Of a stretch of DNA of 64,000 bases, positions 1 through 12,591 are shown piece after piece. Numbering within the stretch: position 1 is the stretch's first letter; each line of letters starts with the position of its first letter. The notes below the pieces were generated by a model. The model ran no database searches, was not told the origin of the DNA, and was given only the letters and a program-made list of their open reading frames with translations. Source of the DNA: Brachionus koreanus (taxonomy: Eukaryota > Rotifera > Eurotatoria > Ploima > Brachionidae). Location: positions 231,923 through 295,922 of the forward strand of contig PJRA01000077.1 of NCBI GenBank assembly GCA_016987375.1. The letters are read 5' to 3'. The position numbers and the translations under genes were made by a program.

Positions 1-1751
1 ATATTACTTAATAATATTGTTATAGTTTTTATTATAAAATAATTTCAAATTAAAAAAACGTGAAAAAATGCTTGGTGCTTCTAGTGTTAAGATCATAATA
101 CATACAAAATATACATTTAGAATTCAAAAATATCATTATTTAGTGATAAAAATTACCTTTGAATTTTTAATAGAAAACTATTATTTTAACAAAATTAAAT
201 CTAGAAAATAATTTTTTTGACTAGTAGAAATAATTTTCTATCTTAAAAATAAATTTAACTAATTTTTTTAAAAAGTGTTGGCTTTAACACAAAACCTTAA
301 CCAAAATCAAAACCTTTAAAATGAAGAAACATAATTAGTGATAAATGAAATATACAATTTATCTCACAAGCTTTTAAAAATCTTTAGAACAAATAACTAA
401 TCTAATTTAGTTAGAAAATATTTTTCATTATCGATTCAAAGGCCTAAATGCCTTGAAGCTTGAATTATCTTAATTGAAATGATAGGCTAAAGTGTAATGA
501 CACATTCACTTGGCATTTAGAATGTTTAAAATCAGTTGGAATTAAATGAAGCATACTTAGGTATTCGTAATTGTAAATCTAGAACATTAAATAGACAGAG
601 TATCCATTTATCAATCAAATATTTGAATGTATTCTCAAACAACCCGTGGCTATTTGTATGAAATTAATGTATCAACAAACAATATATGATTTATGTGCAT
701 CTATCTAAATAGAAATAAAGCATCTGCATCAAAAATGCAAAAAAACTTAAACATTTCTTATAATTTCGAATATAAAAATGGCAGGTAAATGTGCTCATCT
801 AGATCGTGTTTTTCGATTAGTGTTTATCTGATTTGACAATTTTTTTAAAAATTATCAAGATTGAGTTCACACTGCTTATATTCACTAGAGAATAAAATAA
901 AATCCAAAGCCTAAATGTTTCTAATTACAAATATTTAACATGGATTAGTTTTTGTGTTTGTCCATTTATTAAAAATTTATAACAATTATGCAATGTATAC
1001 ACAAATATTTGAGTGTTTATCTTTTAAATCCGATTTAGTGTTACTATTGACAAACAAACCGGCTATATGCCAATCGATTATTGTTTTCATTGATAGCTTT
1101 ATTCATGTGTTAAATTTTATGATTATAATCAAAATGCTTATCTTATCTTTTTTTTTATCTATTTTAATTAAAGACTTGAATTACTTGAAAATTAGACCTT
1201 AGCTGTTTCGAGATTTTTACTGCTAAATGAGAAAATCATTGAAGCATTCAGCTATTAATTCAGATTCAAATGACTCATCATTCATATTATTGCCTTTTAT
1301 TGATCTTTTTTAACAACAATGTGTTTTGGGGTAAATAAAATTAGTCGCTTTACTTCTAAGTGTAATTAGTGACCCAAATAGATTGAAAACATGCTAATTG
1401 TTTTATGTTACATTAAAAGTACATTTAATTTTAATTGTTGATACTCTTAACCATCCGCTTTTCACAGTAATATTACATTAGGAAAATATTACTATGAAAT
1501 TTTAATATACTTGTTGACCAAATAAAAGAACGTTGTAATAACACGGCTTAGTCTAATTAAGATACTGTCAAACAAAAAATGAGGCCTTGATCAAAAAACG
1601 TTAGGAAACCTTTAAAAAATTTTAGTCGGCTCCAACCTTGACTATTCTTTTCCATGCTTGAATTAATTTTCAGGAAAAAATGATCAAAAACTATAAGCAA
1701 TTCAGAATACACTAATAAGATCTCAGATTAAAATATGATACTGCTTCCAAT

Positions 1752-2416
1752 ATTATTATTTATTATTTATTTATTAGTAATTTCTATACCGAGCTATAGC
1801 TCCTTCAGATAAAAAAAAAATGAATAGAAATAAAAATAAAGTTAAATAAGATAAAAAAAAATAAAAAAAAATAAGTAGAAGTGTAATTAAAATAAAAATT
1901 TTTAAAATATAGGGAAATTAAAATTAAAGTTACGGATAAAATTTAGTTATAAATACCTTTTTTTTTAAATGTTTGATTGTTCAGGGAAAAAAGAAGAAAT
2001 AGTTAGGTAGCAATTACACAATGGACACACAATTACACACAAAATCATGCTTCAAGGCTTTTAATAGACTTAAAATATTAACAGTTTCGAATTGACTTTT
2101 TGAGTTGGGTGAGAGATTTGTTAGAACAGGACTGATTAATTCAACTCCACTGGTTATCAGACTGAGATATACCGACTACCCGACTTCATTATATGCGTAA
2201 TTGCTACCTTTATTTTTCTCCCTTTTTCTTGAGACATCAAATATTTAAATATGTATATGATGTTAATTTTTTGTTCATTTTTTATCTTTATCTTTTTTTT
2301 AAATTATACTTACTACACTTTATTTTTATTTAGTTTTATTTTATTATAAACTTTTATTTTTATTTAATCTGAAATAGTATTAGCTCGATACAGAAAACTA
2401 ATAAATAATTAATTAC
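1752..2416. repeat. foldback / MITE-like element with long imperfect inverted arms
   Basis: The left part (about 1752-2030) and the right part (about 2190-2416) are imperfect reverse complements. The outer arms pair through a run around TTTATTAG..TAT-CGAGCTA at 1773-1797 and its complement at 2375-2405. The inner arms pair through GGTAGCAATTAC at 2007-2018 and its complement near 2201-2212. About 160 bp of unpaired centre separate them. No transposase frame is present, so this looks like a non-autonomous foldback transposon. The exact ends and target duplication could not be fixed because the flanks are AT-rich. Confidence 0.6.
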
Positions 2417-4144
2417 TTTTCTAAGTTTAATTTTTTTTTCTAAAATAGGATTTCCTAAAATTTTGTGGTCATTCTAAAAAAATTTAATTCTCAAGACAAT
2501 ACTTTGGTCTTCATGTTAAATTTGTACTTGAATTAAAACAGAAAACGGGTCTGAGAAAAATTACAGAAAATGTTGTGTTCTTTTATTTTTCTTAAAATTA
2601 CTAACTATTTTAAAAAATAAAAATCTTATGCAAAAAAATTGTTTTTTTATTAATTAAATAAAATTTAAAATAACTCTAAATAAATTAACAAACTTGATTT
2701 TTTGTTGCCTACAAACATCGTCTTTAAGCCATTTATAAATTAATTTAAATAATTAATTCAACTGATCATAGCATAACCTATAGCTGCATTTACTTCTAGA
2801 CTACAACTAAAAATGCTCAACAGACTTATAATAAACGAGTCTAATGAATGATGGCTATTTATTAGAGAAATATTTCTCTAGGCTTATGTTGATAAAAGCA
2901 AAAGTCGGTCGGTTTTTTTGGATCTTGATTAAATAAGAACACATACAAACAGATTTATATCATGAACACATACACACACATACCTTGCTTAATGTACGTT
3001 AGAAATCAGATATGGGTCGGTATTTTGTAAAATTAAAAAAATGTTGGATTGCATGACGCAAGATAATTTTTTGTTCTTTTAACTAAAAAAAAAACAGTAT
3101 TCCATTACTGAATAATCCGCGTGAGATAAAATGTACAACCTTTGTCGATCAATACAAAGACATTTTTGATATGTTTACAATTCTGGACTATTAGTTTATA
3201 GACTTAAATCGATCGATAATTTATAATTACAAATTAGTTTCGAATATCAAAAATTGTATTCAAATAGAGGAAAAGCTAAAACAGAATTTATTAAACTCGC
3301 TTGAAACACAATCTTGTTTACAATTAAGTTTTATATACATTTTTTAATAAAAAGATAAGCTTTTTTGAGTGGATTTGTTCTATTGGTCCGTGTCCGTTCT
3401 TAACATGATTGCTAGACTCATGAATAATTAATTATTTTGATTGATTTAACAATAATGGACATTCTCATATTGAATAAAGTCTCCATAGAACTATTCAGTC
3501 TGGCCTTTTGAGACAAATTCTTAACTAAATGAATAAATTAGCAATTTTTTTTCAGATTTTAACCATTTCAATATCGCCATGGGATGTTTGTTTTAAGTAT
3601 TTAAACATGTCTAAACATGTCACGAGTACTTATGTAATCGGCTTAGAGCCTACTTAGTGGCAAATTACTTAATTCGGATATTTTGAATGGATTTTGTTTG
3701 TTTCTATTGACTGCTGGCGGACACATATTGACACTAGTCTCCTATTGAGATCTGCAATTAAATCACCACGTGATCTAAGTTTGACCAATTTTTTTTCTCA
3801 AAATTACTAATTAATATGGTATTATTTTTCAATTAAAATTAAAAAAAAAATTCAATATAATTGATTATTTGTTTAAAATTGATGATGTCAATGAAAGATG
3901 TCAGAGTCAGAATTTTCATACAGTCAAAAAATTAAATTTTTTTTTAGACTAGAATTTTAAAAATTTTGAATAACAATAATATAAATGCTAAATGTTTTAG
4001 CTTTTTTTTAATGTCAGTTAATTTACATTGGCGTCAAAAAACATTCCACTTGAAAGTTCAAAAACTATTTTAATCACTTAAATCTATATCTAATATTTTG
4101 TAATTTGTACGATATAACAGACAATTTTAATTCTCATATTTTAT

Positions 4145-4190
4145 AATAATTATTGTTCAATTAGATTTATTTCTCAAAACAATAATTATT
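4145..4190. repeat. short AT hairpin
   Basis: A 13-base arm AATAATTATTGTT (4145-4157) is followed after about 20 bases by its exact complement (4178-4190). It may be chance in DNA this AT-rich, although the perfect pairing is notable. No function is inferred. Confidence 0.4.
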
Positions 4191-6279
4191 GTTTAATAAA
4201 AGGTTTAAATATTAAAAATTTAAAATAAATAACTGCTTAAAAACCCATACTTTTTTCATATGATAATTTTTGATCATAAACTTCTATTAACTGATAAAAT
4301 TATTATCTGGTAATATAGCAATAAAAATGGGTTATCTACATTTAATTAATTGAACTTTCTAAATTTAAAAATTAAATGATGATGATTTTGTATGGAACTA
4401 ACACTAAGTTAGTTTGTTTAAGGTTCTATTCGCTGGGCTAACGAGAAGAACTTGATTCCATTCATCACTCAAAAACAAAGGACTTAAAAATATTCATTGA
4501 TAATCCATAAATGATGAACTAACAAATTCAAAAAACCAGATTATCTCACCGCCCAAATACTGGACACCTTTTGACAATTTATGTCATGTAATCTGAAACC
4601 TGAATCTTCAAAATAACATATCGATCTCATCTCTAGAAAAAAAAATTATTCACCAAAATTATAGTTGATAGATTTATTGTCAAATTTTGATCTGATTCTT
4701 TTTTCTGTTAAATTAGGAATTAACATTCAAATTAGTTTGGGTTATGTGATCTTTAAAATTAGATTTTGTTTTTTTTTTTTTAATTTTTTCTCGAAAACCC
4801 CAATAAAACATCAATTTTTTTGTTGGTAAATCATTGCTAAAGAATCCTTAAAATTATAAACTAAATAAAAAAGATTAATTAGATAAAAAAAAATATCGTT
4901 AAGTTTCATTTTATATCAAATTTAAATTAGATATAAATTTTAAGACCTAATAAACATTTAAAACAAAAACAAAAGCCTATTTAAAAAAAATGAAATATAA
5001 GCTAATTTAAATTGATAAATAAGCAGCTTAGTAAAATGCTAACAATAGATTGGCCATCAATCAAATCTGAAAGACTCGATTTGATTTACGAAAGTAAATA
5101 GATTGATTAAAAATGTTTGTATTTGATGATTCAGGTCTGTTTTAATCAGGTCAGCTCTAGCAAAGTACCGAACTAAAACAAACGTGCTCAAAGCTTGATT
5201 TTTTTTCTATTACTATATTTGAAAAAAAAATTCACACATATTATCAAAATTCTAATAAATAATTTTTAATAAACAAACTTTATTGAATTCATAAGTGATT
5301 GATTCCTGTCGTCCGCAACAATTCAAACTTCCTCAAGTAAATGCAAATCCGATCCATCCTTCCTTTTAAATTTAGAATAGATCTAAATGAAGCCTGAATC
5401 AAAGTTTATTTGCTGTTTTAACAAATATTTCACATTTACACAAATATTAATGGGTCTTTGTTATGTAAATTTTACCTAATTGCACTTTCCCAAAAAAAAA
5501 GCAATTAACAAATTTAATCAAACAATAATAAATATTTTCCCAAACATTTCTAATTTTTGATTATAAGAATATTTAAGACAAGTTGAAAAAAACAATCTGA
5601 AAATGGACCGCACTTGAAAAAAAAATTCGGAAGCTTTTTTAATATCTTATCTTCTAGTGCAATAAATTAGCTCTTTACAGCAGACAGATAAAAAACATAC
5701 AATTTGAAAAATTGCTGATTATCTAAGACAAATAAAATTGATAAATGCATATCTTGACTGGCCGAGTAAAATCAAAAAAGCTAAATCAGATTTTAATCTA
5801 TTTTACAACAAAAAAAAATAGTAGCTATTTTTGTTGTGTGTATCTAATTGTTTGGAAGATTTGATTTGATTGAGTTTAATTTAAGCATATCCTTAAGGAG
5901 TTTGATTAAAAACCTAAAATAATGAAAATAACTAAATAAATATTTAAATAATTGACTGGACTGAAATCTTATAAGCAAAGTAAATAATTATTCTAATGGA
6001 ACTCTAGTTAATTTGCAGTTTAAACAAATGAAATAAAAACTTTTTCGCTGGGCAGAATTTAATCGATTTAATTGTTTTCTTTTCTTTTCTTGTTGACTTA
6101 AATAAATTTTTTTAATTAAATATAAAAAAATATCAAAAATATGCTTTATTGAGTAAAAAATAAAAAAAAAATAAAAAAATAATGAGTTAATTATGCTATT
6201 TTAGCAAGAACATCATGCTAAAATATAAGTTATAGTATTTTTAACATTTATTTTATTTCAAAGTTTGACTAAAATTAAA

Positions 6280-7335
6280 ATGTGGAACGATAACGAATTC
6301 AATAGCACCTTTTCATCACCAAATGCCAACGCTGGCAAAGAAATAAAAGTTGATTTTAAAAATAAAAATTATTCAACAACAAAAAAAACTAAAAATAATT
6401 ATATCATATAGAAAAATTTAATCAAGTACATAGTTCCAGTTACTGGCCAGACAATTAATTTGTGCTCACAAGTTGAAGGGGAAAGCAGTATTTTCGAATA
6501 CAACCATCTAAGATTTAACCAAGTATAAGCTTAATTGTTTAAAAAAAAAACACTCGACTAAAACTTTGTCCAGATATGCATTGTAGGTTTGATCAGAAGT
6601 GTAATCAAACGAGCAAATGATATAACATATTTGATCGATGACATGACCACCAATGAGATACATGTCAAACTTCAGACTGATGTAAAACTAATAAACTAAA
6701 ATTTAAATTCTAAATTTTTTTTTACTCTAGGACAATGACGACATGGAAACAGACGAACCCAAAGCACAGCACTCTCAATTTATTGAAAATCAGTATGTCA
6801 AAGTATTTGGCATAATCAAGTCTTTACAAAACCAAAAAGTTGTTCAAGCATTCCGGATCTTGCCTCTTAAAGAGCTAAACGAAATTAGCCATCACATTTT
6901 GGACTGTATGAATGCAAGTATTTACTATATCACTAAAGGGAATGATAATTTTGACATGCAAATGAGTAATCCGATGAGTGGCATATCAGCTTATGGTGAC
7001 AATGGTGGATCTTCGACCAGCGGTCTAAGTGGTCTTCATCTTAATGTAAAATTTAATTAGACTAAATTTATTTGTTTTCATTCTTTAATTTTAAATTATT
7101 AGATTTCTAATTTGATTAAACAAGCAAGAAATAGTGAAGGTGTTCATATAAGAGAAATTTGCTCTCATTTTAATAATTATCCTGAAAACAAAATAAGGTT
7201 AAAAAATTGATTTTAAAAATTTTATTTTAAATAATAATTTTTTAATTTAGAGAAGCGCTCGAATTTTTAAGCACTGAGGGTCATGTATATTCAACAATTG
7301 ATGATGAACATTTTAAATCAACTGATGCTATGTAA
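6280..7335 (+). CDS. RPA2: replication protein A 32 kDa subunit
   Basis: Middle subunit of the RPA heterotrimer, which coats single-stranded DNA in replication, repair and checkpoint signalling. Six exons join in frame: 6280-6348, 6412-6522, 6574-6681, 6731-7045, 7103-7197 and 7251-7335, giving 260 residues, close to the usual size of about 270. The protein opens with a short Ser/Asn-rich tail beginning MWNDNEFNST, where the family carries its phosphorylation region. The OB fold follows (about residues 25-165), with family features IVGLIR, YLIDDMT and YVKVFGIIKSLQNQK. A C-terminal winged helix (about 190-260) ends EGHVYSTIDDEHFKSTDAM, almost identical to animal RPA2. The start is the first ATG, which gives the conserved MW N-terminus. 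All introns are 49-63 nt with GT-AG ends. Confidence 0.95.
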
Positions 7336-7707
7336 ATATGGACTAAAAAATATATTTTTTTCTACAAACTGACAATGTGTACATTCTAAATCGATTAAAT
7401 AAAATTTGTCCAAAATTGTTTTGTTTTGTTTTTTTTTCTAAGTATAATCTTATCTTGAAAATTTTATCATTGTGGTATTGGTACCAAATGTTTATAATAT
7501 TAAGACAAAATTTTTTCTCTTCTAAAATATGTATACTCAAATCAAAATGTCTAAACTTAGAAATTTATTATAATTTTTTTTCAGATAGATAAAATTTATA
7601 TAACTTTTTTTTTTTTGAAGCCGAAGCTTAACGTTCTTATATAACATTAACACGCCTTTAAAAAATCAAACTAATTTAAATTTTTTTCATTTTTCAGTTA
7701 ATTAAAA
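7336..7707. other. intergenic RPA2-GCDH
   Basis: AT-rich spacer of about 370 bases with overlapping frames on both strands that are hydrophobic noise. The polypyrimidine-AG at 7688-7697, just before the GCDH start, could be a 5' UTR or trans-splice acceptor. Nothing else is recognisable. Confidence 0.6.
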
Positions 7708-9327
7708 ATGTTGGTTAGATCAAAAATACAAAGTAATTTATTTATGTACTCTTTTTGCTAATTAGTTAAATTATGTCAATTAAGACTTGGTCAAATGTTT
7801 GATGCAGACCCGTAATGCATCTTCAAGTAGATTTACATAGAGAAATATTTATTTTAAAAAATTAAATTTTTGACAAAAAAAAAGATGCAAAATTTGATTT
7901 TATGGATCCGCTCAATTTGGAGTCTCAATTGACAGACGAAGAAAAAATGATCCGTGATTCTTTTCGTGCCTATTGTCAAGAAGAACTAATGCCAAGAGCT
8001 TTGGAAGCAAACAGAAAAGAAAGTAAACACAAAAAAAAAAAAATCATACACTTTTTGTCATTGAAAAAAATTAATTGAAAAAATTTATTTAGTATTTCAT
8101 AAAGAAATAATGAAAGAAATGGGCAATTTGGGCTATTTTGGTCCAACTATCAAAGGATTTGGATGTGCAGGAGTATCATCAGTAGCTTATGGACTTTTAG
8201 CAAGAGAAGTTGAAAGGTTTTTAGAGACAAAATTAATTATTTCCTAGAATTTTTTATTTGAATAGTTTTTTATTGCAGAATTGACAGTGGATATCGTTCA
8301 GCATTTAGTGTGCAGTCATCATTAGTGATGCATCCAATTTATACCTATGGAACTGATGCTCAAAAAGAGAAATACTTGCCTTTGTTGGCCAAAGGTGATT
8401 TAATAGGATGCTTTGGTCTTACCGAGCCAAATCATGGAAGTGATCCTAGCGGTATGGAAACCAAAGCTAAGTATGACGCAGAAAAAAAGTGCTACATTCT
8501 CAACGGTTCCAAATCATGGATTACCAATTCACCCATAGCTGACATCGCAGTGGTATGGGCCAAATGTGAAGACAAACGAATCAGAGGCTTTATTCTTGAG
8601 AGATCAATGAGAGGCTTTTCGACACCGAAAATAGAAGGAAAATTTTCCTTAAGGGCATCAGTAACTGGTCAAATTGTAATGGAAGATGTTCATGTACCAG
8701 AAGAGAATCTCTTGCCCCATGTGGACGGCTTGGCTGGTCCTTTTGGATGCTTGAACAGCGCCAGATACGGAATTGCATGGGGTGTTATGGGAGCAGCCGA
8801 GTTTTGCTTTCATACAAGTAGACAATATACTTTGGACAGGTTGGAGGATAAAAATATAAATAAAAAGAAAAAATTTTATCTGATAAATTTTATTTAATTA
8901 AGAAAACAATTTGGTAGACCATTGGCTCAAAATCAATTAATACAAAAGAAATATGCTGATATGGTTACAGAAATAGCGCTAGGTCTGCAAGCATGTCTTC
9001 AGGTTGGTCGCCTTAAAGATGAAAATAAGTAAAAATAAGACTATTTTTTTGTTTTTCTGATAATTAATTTTTTTCTGCATTCATAGAGCTACGCCTGAAA
9101 TGATCTCATTAATAAAGCGAAACAATTGTGGAAAAGCTTTAGATATTGCTCGTTTAGCTCGTGATACACTTGGAGGAAATGGTATTTCAGACGAGTATCA
9201 CATAATTCGTCATTGTATGAACTTGGAAGCTGTTAATACTTATGAAGGAACTCATGATATACATGCATTGATTCTTGGCCGAGCCGTTACTGGTCTACAA
9301 GCTTTTACAGACGGAAAAAAAGCTTAA
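7708..9327 (+). CDS. GCDH: glutaryl-CoA dehydrogenase, mitochondrial
   Basis: FAD-dependent acyl-CoA dehydrogenase of lysine, hydroxylysine and tryptophan breakdown in the mitochondrial matrix. It oxidises and decarboxylates glutaryl-CoA to crotonyl-CoA, passing electrons to ETF. Proposed exons are 7708-7732, 7766-7789, 7885-8022, 8093-8216, 8279-8839, 8903-9028 and 9087-9327, giving 412 residues. Exons 3-7 are certain: they contain [53 protein letters not shown] and [11 protein letters not shown]. The catalytic base is the Glu of [12 protein letters not shown], about residue 386. The two small 5' exons are less certain. They were chosen because they supply an ATG, a basic Arg/Lys/Gln-rich presequence and correct phase, whereas exon 3 has a stop upstream in frame. 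Confidence 0.93.
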
Positions 9328-9591
9328 CCTAATTTTTTTTTAAAATAAAATAACCATTTAAAAAATAAAACTTATTTTATATATATATTTTTTTTTTTTT
9401 AATAATTTAAGAAATTTATTTTATTTATTTTTTTAATTTTATTTAATAATAAATACTGAATAACATTTATAAATAATTAAAAACAGTTGGATAAATTTAA
9501 CCATTGTTTTTCATTAATCAACATTAAAAAAATTAGTTAAAATTTAAAAAAAAAATATCAAGAAAAATTTCTTCTATTCTAAAAATCACTA
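9328..9591. other. 3' to 3' spacer between GCDH and SH3BGR
   Basis: About 260 bases of almost pure A/T between two convergent genes. It presumably holds both polyadenylation regions. An AATAAA-like run after the GCDH stop (9343-9370) is the only candidate signal. Confidence 0.5.
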
Positions 9592-11155
9592 CTACCATTC
9601 ACCTCTCCTTCGTCTTGAACGAGAACTAACATTCTCTGTGTCTTCTGTTTTGTTCTCTTGGGTTTCACTAGGCTTAATTTCATCGTTATCCCAACCGCGA
9701 CGTCTTCTTTGTGAACTGGTCTGATCAACTTCTGGCACATTATTTTCTTCATTTTTTTCTTCATTATCCCATCCACGGCGACGTCGTCTACTTGAAACAC
9801 TTTCAGTTTCAGTTCGTTCTTCTATTTTAATTTCTTCTTTTTCGTTCTCTTTTTTTTCTTCTGCTTCTTCATTATCCCATCCTCTTCGTCTTCTCCTTGA
9901 TGACACTCTTTCGTCAGTGTTCTCTTCTTCCTTCTTTTCCTCTTTCTCTTCAGTATTATCTTCTTCTTTCTTTTCATCCTTTTCTTCAATGTTTTCCTGT
10001 TTCTCTTCCTTTTTCTCTTCAGCATTTTCTTCTTCTTTCTTTTCTTCTGCTTCTTCATTATCCCATCCTCTTCGTCTTCTTCTTGATGACACTCTTTCGT
10101 CAGTGTTCTCTTCATCCTTCTTTTCCTCTTTCTCTTCAGTATTATCTTCTTTCTTTTCTTCTGCTTCTTCATTATCCCATCCTCTTCGTCTTCTTCTTGA
10201 TGACACTCTTTCGTCAGTGTTCTCTTCATCCTTCTTTTCCTCTTTCTCTTCAGTATTATCTTCTTTCTTTTCTTCTGGTGAAGAATCTTGCTTATCATTT
10301 TCTGTTGAAGACTCATCATCTTTTGCTTCATTGCTTTTATCAGTTTCATTATTTGTTTCTTCGGTTTCATCATTTTCCCAGCTTCTTCGCCTAGATATAA
10401 TATTTGTTTCTTCATCTATTACTTCATTTTCATTTTTCTGTTCATTATTTTCGTCTTCACCTTGGTCATCTAGCGAATTTTTTTTGCTCAATTTATCGTC
10501 CGGTTCTTCCATTTGTTCATTAAATTCCTGATTCTTGTCTTCATTTTTTTCGTTCTCACTATCTTCACGTGTGCTTCCATTTTCATCTGCATCTCTTTGA
10601 GATTTTTCGTCAAGTTTATCTTTTTGATCTTCTTCTTTAGCATCGCTTTCAATCTGATACAATTTGTTAAAAACAAAAATACGTATAAAAGAAAAATGAC
10701 AAACCGGATGCAATTTTTTAAAAATTTTATTTAACATGCAAAAAAATCAGACAAAATTTAAAGCTCATTTACAGCTTGGTTAACTTTTGGTTTTTTCTCA
10801 GCCAATTTAAGAAATTGAAAAAGTTCATCGTTCTCTATGGAAATGGCGAATGAATCATAATTGCCGCAGTAATCGTTCTCATTGAAAATTTGAGGAGGTA
10901 AAGTAAGACCTTTTGGATTAGCTTGTGCATTGTCCAGCATGAATTGCTTGTCTTGTTCATATATTGGATCCGATATGTCTATTATCTGAAGGTCATTGCT
11001 TAGCAGACTAGATAGAACGAATTGTGCGTGCTGTTGCTGTTTTTTAACCTATAATAAATAAATAAAAAATTAAATTTAAATGTATGAAAATCAAGTGAGC
11101 CAGGTGTTACTTCTTGGTTTCCAGGCGTGGAAGAAACAAACAATTTTATGACCAT
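9592..11155 (-). CDS. SH3BGR: SH3-domain-binding glutamic-acid-rich protein with expanded repeat tail
   Basis: SH3BGR-family protein: a thioredoxin-like fold lacking the redox CxxC, followed by a Glu-rich tail. Three exons on the minus strand, 11155-11111, 11048-10773 and 10653-9592, give 460 residues. The N-terminal domain (about residues 1-107) starts MVIKLFVSSTPGNQEVKKQQ and contains the family's SH3-ligand-like LPPQIFNENDYCGNYDSF. The rest is an extreme acidic/basic tail. Blocks of Glu/Lys/Asp/Asn alternate with seven copies, some degenerate, of a motif close to SSRRRRRGWDNEE, ending in SRRRRGEW. Two adjacent units are near-identical at the DNA level with a 114-bp period (from 10056 and 10170), which suggests recent repeat expansion. 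The final exon is joined by a good acceptor at 10654-10655 that keeps phase. Usual family tails are far shorter. Function here is unknown beyond family assignment. Confidence 0.85.
10056..10283 (-). repeat. 114-bp coding tandem repeat (38 residues per unit)
   Basis: Two nearly identical 114-bp units lie inside the SH3BGR last exon, and a third diverged unit starts near 9870. Each encodes an arginine motif (RVSSRRRRRGWDNEEAEE) plus a Glu/Lys block. The near identity of DNA, not only protein, points to unequal exchange or slippage. Confidence 0.85.
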
Positions 11156-11784
11156 ATCTTTATCTAAATAAATAACATAATAAATAGAGAATTAAATATT
11201 TTATTTGAAAAATAAAAAAATTTATTCTATATCATATTTCAAGATTGATAATAATTAAGTTTAGTAGAAATATTCGGAAGGTTGGAATCGAAGATCAATT
11301 CCTAAAGATGCATTTTGTTATCGAGTTATCTAGATTTTTTAAAGTTGAACTAAAATATGGCTTGAGATTTATTCATAATTTATGCTCTACCATACACAAA
11401 GGTTTTTTCAATTTTTTTTTCTTTTTATTTTGTTCTAGTAATATCTTGAAAATAAACATTTTATATCTATAATTATAATTAAAGATAGCAGTTACCTTAA
11501 GTAAAGCTTTTCTTAAACCAATTAAGTAAAGAGTTTAGGTTACACATCAAGAATTAAATTAATAAAGAATTTATTCATATAAATTTTTTTTATTTTTATT
11601 TTACTGCCCACTATTTAATCATTTAGATATAAATATTTGATTCGACTGTTATTTTTATTTATTTTTATTTTTTATTGTTTTTTTAGAATTGATTAGCAAG
11701 CTTGTTTTTTCATAGATTTATAAAATATGTTTTTTATTTTAAAGTACATCGATTAGGTTTAATTCTTAATTTGATTTACCACAA
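11156..11784. other. intergenic upstream of SH3BGR and tRNA-Thr copy 1
   Basis: AT-rich DNA between the SH3BGR start (minus strand) and the first tRNA gene. The 75-codon frame at 11245-11472 is Phe/Leu/Ile-rich and has no exon context, so I do not call it. No further structure was seen. Confidence 0.5.
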
Positions 11785-11856
11785 GCCTCCATAGCTCAGT
11801 GGTTAGAGCACCAGTCTTGTAAACTGGGGGTCGGGAGTTCGATCCTCCCTGGGGGC
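11785..11856 (+). tRNA. tRNA-Thr (anticodon TGT), copy 1
   Basis: A 72-base cloverleaf without an intron. The acceptor stem GCCTCCA pairs with TGGGGGC with one G-T pair. The D arm is GCTC/GAGC, the anticodon stem CCAGT/ACTGG with loop CTTGTAA, and the T arm GGGAG/CTCCC around TTCGATC. Anticodon TGT reads ACA, hence threonine. Internal A and B boxes are intact, and a run of at least ten T follows as the Pol III terminator. It is identical to the copies at 12520 and 15449. Confidence 0.97.
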
Positions 11857-12519
11857 TTTTTTTTTTTAATTTTAAAAGAATAATAAAGCAATAAATAAAA
11901 ATTAATTAGATTAGATTCAAATCTATACAAAAAAAGATTTTGAATTATTATAAACTTTTATCTTTAATTCTTAATAAAATTTTAATTTTTAACAGTTTAT
12001 TTCTAAAGCTTCTTGATTTTCACTCAAGTCGAGTTTTGTCTTAACCCTTGGTTCACCTGATTTCAGTGAACTCTTTCATGATTGTTGCCATATTATTGTA
12101 CAGCTTAAGCTTTGTTTTATTGCTGTAGCTGGTTGATTTCAATGCTGGTTTGCCATTCTGAATTTTCATGCATAACTTCCAAAACAAAAAAAAATGGAAT
12201 ATCATGTTATTCCAAAATATGTAATGATCTTAATAGATCCAAATCATACAAATGACTATTATTGATCGAAAAAAGCAAACAAACTCTTAGATTATAAGAA
12301 ACAATGTTTTAATGAAAATATTTAATTCGAAAACAAAGATAAACCAAATAAAAAAAGGTCTTATTCACAAAGATGCGTTGATATTCTGGGAAATAAACTT
12401 CCTTAAAACAATGGATATGTTTAGATAAGACGCGGTCTTTTAGAAATCAAGACCAATTGTCTATGTTTCGCAAATTTTTTTTGACTAATGATCGATTTAT
12501 TTATAGAATATAACTGTAA
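11857..12519. other. spacer between tRNA-Thr copies 1 and 2
   Basis: AT-rich DNA without genes. The 16-base string ATTAGATTAGATTCAA occurs about 45-60 bases after copy 1 (near 11903) and again after copy 2 (near 12665), so the duplication took some 3' flank with it. Confidence 0.5.
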
Positions 12520-12591
12520 GCCTCCATAGCTCAGTGGTTAGAGCACCAGTCTTGTAAACTGGGGGTCGGGAGTTCGATCCTCCCTGGGGGC
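12520..12591 (+). tRNA. tRNA-Thr (anticodon TGT), copy 2
   Basis: Identical in all 72 bases to copies 1 and 3, followed by a T run (12592-12601). It lies just beyond the 3' end of PARN, which is on the opposite strand. Confidence 0.97.

Larger units (their letters stand above)
1..6279. other. gene-free AT-rich intergenic stretch
   Basis: No open reading frame here has recognisable protein character or a plausible exon chain. The longest ATG-type frame (954-1202) is low-complexity Leu/Ile/Phe typical of AT-rich noise. The one structured item is the long foldback repeat at about 1752-2416. There is a short hairpin at 4145-4190 and a perfect 18-bp palindrome at 2863-2880. Poly-A and poly-T runs are frequent. 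Confidence 0.7.

Noticed and set aside
954..1202. 82-codon plus-strand frame
   Set aside because: Hydrophobic low-complexity translation in AT-rich DNA with no splice context or recognisable motif.
7343..7592. Overlapping frames on both strands after RPA2
   Set aside because: Low-complexity Phe/Leu/Lys/Asn sequences in the 3' flank. The RPA2 stop at 7333-7335 is well supported.
9897..10531. Long plus-strand frames rich in Ser/Phe/Leu opposite SH3BGR
   Set aside because: They are antisense shadows of the purine-rich repeat in the SH3BGR last exon. Composition is explained entirely by the GAA/AGA repeat on the minus strand.
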